A DNA stretch of 64,000 bases from contig JAGVSM010005034.1 of assembly GCA_022494885.1 (NCBI GenBank), forward strand, positions 62,001-126,000, written 5' to 3'. Position numbers and translations under genes: made by a program. Shown piece after piece: positions 35,160-46,700 of the stretch. Under the pieces are notes generated by a model. It saw only the letters and a list, made by a program, of their open reading frames with translations. It did not search any database and had not been told where the DNA came from. This stretch comes from Micrasema longulum. Lineage: Eukaryota > Arthropoda > Insecta > Trichoptera > Brachycentridae. Numbering within the stretch: the first letter of the stretch is position 1; each line of letters opens with the position of its first letter.

Positions 35160-35715
35160 ATATTTTTCATTATCATTATTTATGCTTTATTCAGTAAGTT
35201 TATAACATATTAAGAACTAATATTAACTTTTAGTAACATTACAATTTTTCATCGAAATTACTGAAGAACATGTTTTTTCAAATGAATTGGAAATATTTCA
35301 ATGCCTTATATTTATATTATTTCTTCAGGTAATTGTACAGCATCCATTCCGTTGTACAATGAGTATTGAGGCTATGTTTTTCTCCTCATTGGTAATCTTA
35401 TCTTTTTTTATCCCTTGTTTCATATATATGACATTGTTGGTTAAATTTGATAATATTTTTGAATGTATTTATCCCCTTAATTATTTAATCTTTAAAAATT
35501 GATATATTATATTTTATTTGTTTCTTTAATGTGAGCGAGCCATTTTTTTATGCATTCTTTCTACATTAGAATAGGTACATTATATTTCTTTCCCCTTCAC
35601 CTATTTTAAATAATTTGTAAATTTTTAATTTTTCATTCATTACATAAAAAAATAATGGAAACACAGTAATATATATGTGGACGTATAATTGTTTTATGGG
35701 TAAGAACACTACTAT
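35160..35715. other. No gene recognised
   Basis: AT-rich. The 71-codon frame at 35287 has no motif beyond hydrophobic stretches. Confidence 0.35.
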
Positions 35716-35716
35716 T

Positions 35717-36222
35717 TATATTTATTTTTATTTTATTTTATTTTATTTGGGATTTTTACAGCTAAAAACATCATAAACAAAATAAGTAGAAAAATCTTAA
35801 CAATGCTAAAGCCAATTAAAAAAATCCACTGTAAATATAATGACACATAATATATAAGAAAATAAGATTAGTAATTGTATTTGTGTGATGTTTGTATTCA
35901 TGTGTATGTGAATGTGTGTATGCGTGAATGAATGAGGGAGAGGGTGCGTGTGTGTGGGTGTGGGTGCGTAAGTATAAAAAAATAATTGTTTAAAACTTGT
36001 AATTGTTTTAAAAATGGTACAATAAAAAGCTTAGTAAAAAATTAGAAACCTTTTTGTTAAAATTCAAATCAAGAAATGATATAAATAGTTTTTTTTTTTA
36101 AGTGTGTTAAATTTCAAAACCGTATTCTGAAAAAAAAAAAGATTTTATTTTAAAATTAAACTGATGCACATCGAATGAATAATGTGCGACGAGTCCTATA
36201 CAATACGGTAGGTAACCACAAA
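35717..36222 (-). repeat. ~500-bp direct duplicate (copy B)
   Basis: Runs of TTTTATTTTATTTTATTTGG, then AAAAAATCCACTGTAAATAT, GTGTATGTGAATGTGTGTAT and GTCCTATACAATACGGTAGG repeat copy A in the same order with few differences. Similarity ends at GGTAACCACAA, the same base as in copy A, so that is a genuine element or duplication edge. Confidence 0.8.
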
Positions 36223-36463
36223 ATGCAGTAAATACGAAATAATGACAACAATAAAATAAGGTTTGACGATACGCGATTGTTGATTCAAAATGAACACACA
36301 AATGCATATTATATGCACCTACATAATATATAAATAAGAACAACATATATCTATTGTCCTAGTTATGATTTTATTTGTTACATATTAAGAATATGTTTTA
36401 TACTTTATTTTATCCACAGAATTTAAAATCAGATTATTCAAATTAATATTGTACCCTTAGGGT

Positions 36464-36727
36464 TTATTTTTTCTCCGAATATTCATATATTTTGTTTTTA
36501 GCGATATTTGATTTTAATTTATTCTTTTTTAACCATTTCAATATATTTTTTAAACCGTAATTATTTTTATTTATCACTGTATTATAATTATCTCCTGATA
36601 TGCAAACTTGTGCATCATCTGCAAAAAGTTGTATTCTACAATAATTTAGATATTCACTGATGTCATTTATATGTATGATAAACAATAAAAGTAGGCCCTT
36701 ATACTGTACAGTTATATCATATGACAT
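36464..36727 (-). mobile_element. LINE reverse transcriptase core fragment
   Basis: Minus frame: LLLLFIIHINDISEYLNYC, then the catalytic RIQLFADDAQVCISGDN and ILKWLKKNKLKSNIAKNK. The FADD box and the following LKWLK--KLK-N--K- helix identify a Jockey/CR1-like polymerase. Only about 85 codons survive. It abuts repeat C at 36725. Confidence 0.85.
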
Positions 36728-36965
36728 TTGGCACTCGACGTGGCCCTTTTTGGCATTATTTATTTCTAGAAGTAGTCGGCAAAGAGCTTCGTGTTGAAAT
36801 TTTAATCATAATGAAAATAATACCTATTGATTATTATTGTGGTATTTTTTTAATAAAGTGTAAAAATTAAAATAGTGTAGAATATAGCTAAATATATTGC
36901 AAAGTTAATAATAATTGCTGCTTGAGTTGATTATTGGTAATAATCTTCTGTTTGATGATGTTCCC
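36725..36965 (+). repeat. Repeat C, copy 1
   Basis: GTGGCCCTTTTTGGCATTAT, ATTATTGTGGTATTTTTTTA, AATAGTGTAGAATATAGC and AATAATTGCTGCTTGAGTTG match 61548-61800 in the same orientation. Weak similarity resumes at 37315-37370 (GATTACCTACCCATAAA against GATTGCCTATAAAATAAATC), so an insertion may split this copy. Confidence 0.65.
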
Positions 36966-37614
36966 AGAACCACAGAAAAAATGCCATTTATATACAGTAG
37001 AACTCCGTTCACCTGAACTTCTGTCATCTGGATTGCCAAATATCCAGACAGTTATCAAAACTATTTAAACACGTTTCTTCATCAAAGCTTTTAACTTTAC
37101 TGGGCATGTTTAATAAAATTTTGAATGGTATTCTAATTGGCTGTTTAAAAGGCAATAAAATAGTGATTTTACAGTAAATTTAAGTTTTCTTCAAAAAACT
37201 GCCTTAATTGATTTATCAAACAAATAATACGGAATTCGGCATATCCGAATATCGTCTGAAACACATTTTTCCGGATAATTCGAGTTTGACTGTATTACTC
37301 ATATTTACTTTTTTTGTAGATTACCTACCCATAAAAAACACCGCTTACCACTGTTGTACAGGCATATCTTTATTTTGAAATGGTAGCCATAAAAAATATT
37401 TTTTTAGATTTTTAATTAATGATACTTCTTCGACTATTCCTAAGCAAAAAAATCAAATCGATTGGTCGCTTCGTTGCGACGTGAAGGAAACACAAACAAA
37501 CATACGAAAACAAATGCATAATATTAATATGGATTAGTGGAGTTTCACTAAAAAAGTCTTCCAGTATTTGTTTAAAACAAAAAAAAAGTAATAAAAAGAC
37601 ATTATTTGGAAACC

Positions 37615-37620
37615 TTTATT
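37615..37620 (-). promoter_or_regulatory. Polyadenylation signal AATAAA of the astacin gene
   Basis: AATAAA on the minus strand lies 26 bases past the TAG, giving a very short 3' UTR. Position and orientation fit; cleavage itself cannot be seen. Confidence 0.65.
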
Positions 37621-37645
37621 TTTTTAATGTTTAAAAAATAGGAGA

Positions 37646-37735
37646 CTAGTATCCAGGGCAGCTGTATAATTTATTTAATCTTTTTACATCTAAAGAACTC
37701 ATTCCTACGGTTTGTCCAATGACTTCATTTGTTGA
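37646..37735 (-). CDS. Astacin exon 6: C-terminus and stop
   Basis: The acceptor is TTTTTCTTATTTTCAG. It encodes STNEVIGQTVGMSSLDVKRL then NKLYSCPGY and TAG at 37648-37646. IGQ--G-S--D---LN-LY-C is the astacin ending, with Cys287 closing the long disulphide. This exon is too short to appear as an independent open frame. Confidence 0.92.
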   Translation of the reverse strand, partial: STNEVIGQTVGMSSLDVKRLNKLYSCPGY

Positions 37736-40700
37736 CTGAAAATAAGAAAAATGTATTCACATATTAGAAAAAGTTACTCAATATAGTGTTAATATGGTCC
37801 CTTACTTTACAAATATATTCCAGACATGTTTTAAATAATCTAACCATAGAATACTAAATAACATATTATAAAATTTATAAAGAAGAAAACATCAAAGAAT
37901 TTGAGATGAATAAGTCACTCAGATACCAACATAATATTAAAATTCCTAAACTCCACACAAGTCATGGTCAAAATAGCATTGTCTTCAAAGGTGTAAAAAA
38001 TTATAATAATCTTCCCAATGAACGAACAACTATTAAAAATAAAATATCAATAAATAAATTTGAAGTTAATCTAAAGAAATTTTTTGAACACGTGTAAAAA
38101 CAACATTAAACTTTAATTATCATGTATTATTGTTTTATGTTTTTGCTTTATATATCCTGTGTTTTTATTTTTATTTCTCATGTACTCGTATTTAAAATTA
38201 TATAAACTACTATAAATAAACAACTAAAACAGTGTGAGTCACTCTTTAAGGACAAGAGTTAGTCTCTTTTTTGGAGAGTTACAGTGTTAACATTTACTAG
38301 ATGTGTAAAAGTAGATATGTTTAGAATTTTACAAAAACATGTACTTTTTACGAAATTTAATAATTAAAATACAAATTATTATTACTTCCATTTTTTTAAG
38401 AAATGAGAATAAATTAATTTAGTTTGAGACTCCTGAAACATTTTTTAAATAAATTTAAATAAATTATATATACTATCTATATAGGTTTAACATACTCATT
38501 TAGTTGTACACAGGAAATAGGTATGACATTACAATATAAACCAATGAATCAACAATTAATTCCTCCAGGCACCCTAAAGAAAAAAAAAAAAAATTGATCG
38601 GAACCAGCATGAACACGATCACAATACTAGAGAAAAGAACAAAATTAGACTTCCATTTAGGAAAAAGGCAAAGTCACAAAATTCAATTTTATTTAAAGCA
38701 ATTAAAAAGTATTACGAAATGGAAAAAAATATTATATTATAAATTTAAAATAATAGTCAAGACATATGTGATAAACAATTTATAAATTAAATATATTTGT
38801 AATGTTATTATTAGAACACACATAACAATATGTATGATATGTGTGCCCTACTTTAAGATTTAAATAAAAAAAAATAAAAAAAAGATAACAATTCTGGGCA
38901 ACCTCATACTGAATTTACAATTTTGAATAAATTTAATACGTCTACAGTTTTTCTTCTATCGTTAAGTTTTAACAATTTAATGAATTAAATTATAATTGTT
39001 ATTTAAAATTTTTAACTAAGTTTAACATTTATGTTTCGAGTAAAAAAATATGTTATTTATGTAAAAATGAGTTATTTAAGTTGTGACACTATTATTTTCA
39101 CCCTAGATGTCTTTTAAAGAGTTTTAGTAAGTTTGAGCAGTTTAATTTTACTCGATTGTTCTTAAGAAAATCTTTTCGTAGTTACCTGAATCGCTTCCAT
39201 AGTCTTGCTTCCATCAATGCTGAAATCATACAGGCCATAGTGCATGACACTGCCATAATCGTAGACGAAGCCGAGGTTTGATACTTCATTTGTGTTTCGT
39301 TTGTTGAAGTTATATTGTTCCTCTAAAATGTTTAAATAAACACGTCACTTAGAAATAAAAGTAAAACGTATGTATGGATATATTGTTAGAATGTGTTTCC
39401 AATATTGTGAGCAATTTCAACCCTCTTTCATTTTAATTTCCCGACAAAACACTGTTGTTTTTTATTTTAAATTTATCCATAAAATATCAAAGTATGAAGT
39501 GAGAGTTGATACAATTTTAAATAAAAATATATATTGACACATTTATGGTCATGCGGTTACAAGAGAAGATCTTTGAATTATTTAATACCAAAAACATGTA
39601 CGACTTTCGCTCAGACCAATTTATTTTTTGTGGCCCTAAAAGTGTTCAATGTTCTGGATGAACATATATTAAGTTCTCCTAAACGAAAGCCATTTTCAGG
39701 AGAAGTGTTCAAGTTTGAATGTTGTCTAAGCAAATAGACTAAATAATAACATTTAAAAAATGAATAAATGAAATAAATGAAATAAATGAAATAAATGAAA
39801 TAAATGAAAAAAATGAAATAAATGAAATAAATGAAATAAATGAAATAAATGAAATAAATGAAATAAATGAAATAAATGAAATAAATGAAATAAATGAAAT
39901 AAATGAAATAAATGAAATAATGAAATAAATGAAATAAATGAAATAAATGAAATAAATGAAATAAATGAAATAAATGAAATAAATGAAATAAATGAAATAA
40001 ATGAAATAAATGAAATAAATGAAATAAATGAAATAAATGAAATAAATGAAATAAATGAAATAAATGAATTAAATGAAACAAATGAAACAAATGAAACAAA
40101 TGAAATAAATGAAATAAATGAAATAAATGAAATAAATGAAATAAATGAAATAAATGAAATAAATGAAATAAATGAAATAAATGAAATAAATGAAATAAAT
40201 GAAATAAATGAAATAAATGAAATAAATGAAATAAATTAAATAAATTAAATAAATTAAATAAATGAAATAAATGAAATAAATTAAATAAATGAAATAAATG
40301 AAATAAATGAAATAAATGAAATAAATGAAATAAATGAAATAAATGAAATAAATGAAATAAATGAAATAAATGAAATAAATGAAATAAATGAAATAAATGA
40401 AATAAATGAAATAAAACAAATAAAACAAATAAAACAAATAAAACAAATAAAACAAATAAAACAAATAAAACGAATATTGTATTTTATTTCATTAGTACCT
40501 GTATTCAGTATGTATTTACTATTGTTAGAATGGACTGTATAAGTCAGTCAATAAATAAATAATAGTACAAGAAAAATGACTGCCGTGAGAGCGAGCAAAA
40601 ACTGTCCGGATAAAAGGAAAAATACTTTTAATTTGATATGAAGGTACCTTAAGGTATATGTAGGTATGTTAATTTTTATATATATTTAAATATTGAATAT

Positions 40701-43700
40701 GATTAGGTATCTAGGTACTTGTTTATGGTTAAATTCCAAAACATAAAATAATTAATTTTCAAAGGTAGAATTATTTTTGCAAATGTCAAACTCTGCGCTA
40801 CTTGCCGACAGTGAACATAAATATGAATACTAACCTTTCTTGATCTTCTCCCAGATAACCCTGACATAGTCATCCCTATTGTAAGTGGACTGCATATGGT
40901 GAAAGCCTAAAGCGTGGAGAATTTCGTGAATAACTACTCCATGGGTATAGCACCCTTTGCCAGCGCCGTTGAACTGGAGGTTTAATTTTTGGGGTCCTCC
41001 AATCATGCCGATGTACGCCCAGCAACCCGGGTCAGTATTCTAAAATATGGTGAAAAAAAATAATTTCAGGGGATTAGATTAAGCTGGCAACACCCAGCCA
41101 CATTTTTCTATGGTAAGAGAGCTTAGACAACGAACATTTTAAACTTTCTTTTCGGTTGGAGCTTGTGAAGCACATAGTTAATAATATAAATTTCTCTACT
41201 GAAATTTGTGTTATTGCTAAAATCGCTTTAATGAAATTTTATCAACTACCTTTGGTTTAAAATCTTCTCCTTATATTGCTTTTTCAAATTTTAAAGATTA
41301 CTTGCTATAATGTTATTTTTTTCTTTTTTCTCTGCAGCATTTATGTTTTTGTACTTTAAAACTACTTTTAATGACTTATATTGTATGTATACGAGACTGA
41401 CTACCGGAAGGCGCTAAATCGTTTTAAAATAATAACACAAAAGAGATCGCTCTTTTTTCCACGCCAACCGCCTCAAAACGAATACTTCACATTTAATCTC
41501 TAAAGATCTTGATTAAAAATTATTCTTACCATGGTAAACTAAGTGAAATATAAATCTCATGAAAACATTTTTCAAAGCGTATTATTTCATCATGGCCCAC
41601 ATTTTTAATGAATATAACTTAATTATTAAATATATATACAATCGTATATACAATCTTTATATTGCTGCTCTTACTGTAATGTGTCATTAATTTTGAAGAG
41701 GTTTTTTTTAATTTACTTAAATTTATTGTCCTGTATTATTTCATTTAAAGATTCTTCTCATCGTTTCTTTGAATCCCATAAAATAGGTATGTGTATATTT
41801 ATGTTTTTTCTTTTTGAAAATGTTTTTAATTTTTTTTACATCTGAGCATGTTTTTCACTCTTCATTTTAATTCTTACCTTTTAATTACTTTTAGAAAAAA
41901 AATTCTTCCAACTACAAACATTTGGACAACTTTTTTTACGTTAATTTTAATTTTTAAACAACTTTCATCTATGTTTTTTTTCCTTCCCTTTTTTGTACTT
42001 TCATTGATAACCTTACATAGTATAATTATTATATAATATGGAAACTTCACTGATCCATTAGAGTTAAGTCTAACTGTGTAAAATATAAAACTATGTAAGC
42101 GTACTGTATGTTTCCTAAATAAAAGAAAATAAAATAAATAAAATTATTTCTGGTAAAACGTATATTTTTTTAATTTTTTTTTTTATTGAAATTTTTTTCA
42201 CATAAGCATTCTTCTAAACAATTTTTTTAATTCCCGCCAAACTGCAAAAGCAGTTTTTTTGCAGGGATTTCTCTGTTCAAACATTTTGGTAACACAATAT
42301 AACAATGTTTACATAAAAATATAAAAAAATCTTAAATATATCAATAAAATAAAAGTTTAAAAGAATAAAATACAAGTAAATCAAATTTTTTTTATACCGA
42401 AATATATTAAAAATAATAAACAAACACTTTTTTTGACACTGTTTTAAATTGTTTGGTTTCTCTATTTTTTTTTTTTTTAAATTACACACTAAACTTAGAA
42501 TGTAAGAAAAAGATTTTTTAAAATCAATTTTACTTTGTTTTTATTTAAATCACTATTATTTATTTCGTCCGGGAGTCTCTTTACTATGCGAGGGAGTATA
42601 AACGCCCTGGTCCTCTACTATACTCTAAGGGTAAAACACACAAGCGGAGCGGACGTCGTCGCGCCGCGCCGCAGACTTCAGATAGATTACCTTTTTTGTT
42701 TTCCGAGGAACCCAAATTCGGGTAGGTTTATTAAAAATAACATGCATCGCCTCTTGTAACATTGTCAAAGCTCGCCAATTGTTTTTGTTATAGGAGGTTC
42801 CTTTTATTTCCCCAATGTGTTTAATGCACGCTAAGCTAGTGCGGTAATAACATTTATTTCCGATATAAAACAAAGCTTGTGTTTCATTTTGAATTTAAAT
42901 GATGTTGGTGAACGTTGACAGATCATTTGATTGAATTTCGATTAGTAAAAATATAATATTTGCGTCTAATATTCCGTCGGTGTGGCCAGCTTAAAAAACG
43001 AGACGTTGGCAAATATATATCTTCAATGATGACTATTTATTTAAAAGGTCAAGGACTATAGTGAACGCGCCGTAAAGTATAAAATATTTTTTTCTTCATT
43101 TTGATGGATCCTGGATGAATTATTCGATTCAAGAAACTAACTACGAAATCACGTCTTAGGCCATATTTTGCGCATAATTATTTGAACAAATTTTATAAAC
43201 ATATGACAACAGTACCAGCGTCTTAAATTCGTAGATCAATTGAACGCAGTTATGCAGAAAGCAACCAGTCCTCAATTTCGAAAAATAAATAAATAGGTGT
43301 TTTCGGTTCAAAGTTTTGCGAAAAACAGCCAGGCCGCTTTCGTACAAAAAACTAAAATAATCACCTTCAGAAAATAGTGTTGTTCACAAAAATTGCGTTT
43401 CTTAATTTGCAGAAAGCACCCACAGCACTAAGAAAATCTTACGGTATAGATGCTGATGGAAAGATTTATGATTCTAGAAAGCTAGTTCTTTTAAAAAAGT
43501 TAAAGTGGATAAACACATAAGTATTTAAAAATTTTTACAAACAATATAGGTAAACAGAATAACAACAAACAACAAGACCAAAAACAAGTTTCACATAGGA
43601 ACAAAAATGAAAAAAAACAAAATGTAGAGTTCGCTAAGAGAGAAAGGATGTGGGATGAGAAAATAGGGAAGAAAGAGTAAGAATATATAAAGTAATGCAA

Positions 43701-46700
43701 AAAAAAAAAAATATACACAGAAAACATACATACATATACATACATACATATATATAAATATATGCATATACACACATAAACATATATGCATACACAAAAA
43801 ATTATTGAAATGGGCAAATAGATACATGTACTTAAATTCTTTTTTATAATAAAAAAATGAACGTACGTTTTATTTTTTATCATTTGTCAAAGTAAAAATT
43901 GTTCATGTAGATTTGATTATTCACTCTTTTCATAAAAGTGCTATTACCTCAGTTTCACTTTTCTGTAGCTGGCTGCTTTTTGCATAACTACGTTCAATTT
44001 TCATTCGCGGACATGTAGGCTTTGATTCTTCATCGTCAGAATAATATGGTTTGTCATGTTAATTTCATGAGTAGATCTTCCGGCATTTCGTAGATATTTT
44101 CGCCACTTACACGGTGTAAAATGAAAACACATAAACATGGGATTTGTCGCTATTTGTTAATATATATTATGTTTTTGATGCTTTTAAAAAAAATAAAACA
44201 GTTGTCACCGGAGTTTGCTGCGTCTGTTTATTTATTTATTTACAAACATAAGTTTATGGTACATTATTTGAGACATACGTCCGAACTCCATGGGACTAAA
44301 AGTTCCTGTGTTGAGAGGGGACGTTTACTTCATTTCTTACAAAGACAAACTACCGCACACCCAATATTGTTCTTTAAAAAGACACCTCTTCCAAAACTCA
44401 GTATTTTGCTGTTTTGCGCCCTAAAGAGGTGCTACGATTTGCATCCGTAAATATGAGAATGTATTTTTTAATTTTTTTTTTTACAAAATACATTTTTGAA
44501 ATACAAAATAGGTAAATACACAGAACATCTTATATATAACGTTTCTACCTCTCTAATAAAGTAGATACTTGTGTTTAGAGAGGGAGTTCGTTTCACATTT
44601 TTTTTTTTTTTATAAACAAAGTAAATTAAAACAACGAAAATTAAAATTAAAAATAAACAAGGTAAATTAAAAATAAAAAATAAACATTCTTTGGTATGGA
44701 GTCTAGGAAGGGGTGAGTCTTAAATGTTTTTTAATTTTAGTTTTAAAAGTTAGATAATTTTTTATAGATTTTAAGTTTTTCGGAAGTTTATTAAAGTTTT
44801 TTTTACCTATGTACGTATAATGGTTTAACGCTGCTGTTGTTTTACATCTGTGCAAAATTAAATTATAAGAAAATCTAGAGTAACTAATGGTTATTAACCA
44901 AAGTTTTACAAAATAGTTTACCTCAAATCTTATGTAGTTTGGAGTTGAAGATGTGCTCCTTTTGAATGTCAAGCAAGTCACTTTGGTAATGGCAGCAATT
45001 GCTTTTTCAATATCGGCTATTTCAACAGAACCTTAAAAGACAATTATTTAATAATTTATTTATCAAAAACTCACTAATCTCCTGCTGAAGATAAAAATAC
45101 AACATGAACAATTCTTAGTCTAATTTTGAGTTCATTACACCTAACCGCTTTCTAGATGGAACAAATTATGATGTCCAAAAAAATTATCCCAGGCCTCTCT
45201 GCTGATGGTCAAATTCTCTGCGTTCTACCAGGTAAGGTCCGCGACTTGTAGATTTTATGTAAACTGTCAACAAATTATCAACCGTGAATGACCTGGTACG
45301 TGAAAACTGATGCATTGTAAGTTTTTAATTCATTTAGAGATAAGTTATTTAGCTGGGATTATAAATGCATTTTTTGAAATAGAGTCTTTAGCAGGCGCAC
45401 AAAGCATGACAGAAAAAAGCATTTTCTCGTATTTTTTCGAAAGTTCCTGCATTTATTTCTAAAGAAATATTAAAAAAATTCAATAGAAAATTTCAATCAC
45501 TGTAACTTAGATATTTACCGAACTATTCGCATATAATTAAAAGTACAATCAACAGAGATGTCGCTACTGTCAGAATGACGCAATTCAAATTAAAGTTGGT
45601 AATAAATTATCCAAATAAATTCCAACAAGTAATGGGATTAGACAGATAGATAGTCTGAGCTCTTTTCTGTTTAATCTTATAATAAATAAATTAAAAGAAG
45701 AAGTGACTGGTTTGAGACTGGGTTACATAATGGGCATTCAAACAATGAATATGATATGCTATGCAAATAACGCAGCTATAATATCTGAATCTGAGGCTAC
45801 TCAGAACCTGCAAAAAATGCTGTGTAAGTTCCACCTAGTATCACAAAAGCTAAACATGTCAATATGGCGGTGGTTTTTGTTAAAACAAATATCCATATAG
45901 GTAGATAGAGTGTCATCGCAAAGCGTCTGGATTTTATAACAGTGTTTTGTTTTCAAAATTAATTTTATATATACATTGTTTATTAGTTAAAGCATAACAA
46001 GGTAATAATACGTTACAATCAGCAAAACAAAAAGTTTTACATTATTTAGACAACCTACAAGGTGTAAGCTGACTATTGACAATAAGCCAGTGGAACAGGT
46101 CGCGAGTTTTAGATACCCAGAAGAAAAAATCTCAAGTCATAGGGATTAGTACACTGGGGTTCGAGAACAGGTCAACACAGCATCAACTGTGTCCAGGTGT
46201 CTGAGGAATGTAATATGGAGAAAAAAGGATATGCGTAAATAAAACAATGCGTGAGACTCAAATGACGTATGCTATGGAAGCGCGGGCTGACACTGTTTGT
46301 ACCAAAGGGTTACTCAGAATTGCTGAAATGAAGTCTTAAGGGCCATTACTGGAAAAACACCCCGAGACCGAACCCGTAATACTAAAATTAGAGGTAGATC
46401 CAGACGAAGATACTGGAGGGATCATGTGGACAGAATGAGCATAGACAGACTTGTGCACACTGCAGCCGATGAAATCCCATCTGATCAACGTCCGCCTGGA
46501 ATACCACCTGAGAGACGGAGTAATAGTTAGACCTCATAATCTCAGGAGAACAACTAGTTTTCTGTAACACCGATCTTAGGATCTCTTAAAAGGTGAACAA
46601 TGCCTTATCATGACTTATCTTTATGCTGATTATTACTTAATATTTTGACTCACTTATTGCTGAAGTGAAGCCGTAATATACTATATTATTAGGCCAGAGT

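Noticed and set aside
39611..40464. Open frames of 162 and 131 codons made of Phe-Ile-Tyr and Phe-His-Leu repeats
   Set aside because: They arise from a 9-base tandem repeat, which cannot close a frame. No start context or other protein feature is present.
39759..40473. CRISPR-like regular repeat array
   Set aside because: Units are 9 bases with no spacers and the genome is eukaryotic.
43500..43883. 127-codon minus frame rich in Ile, Tyr and Cys, looking like a membrane protein
   Set aside because: It is a translated simple ATAC repeat plus a LINE 3' UTR shared with two other loci.
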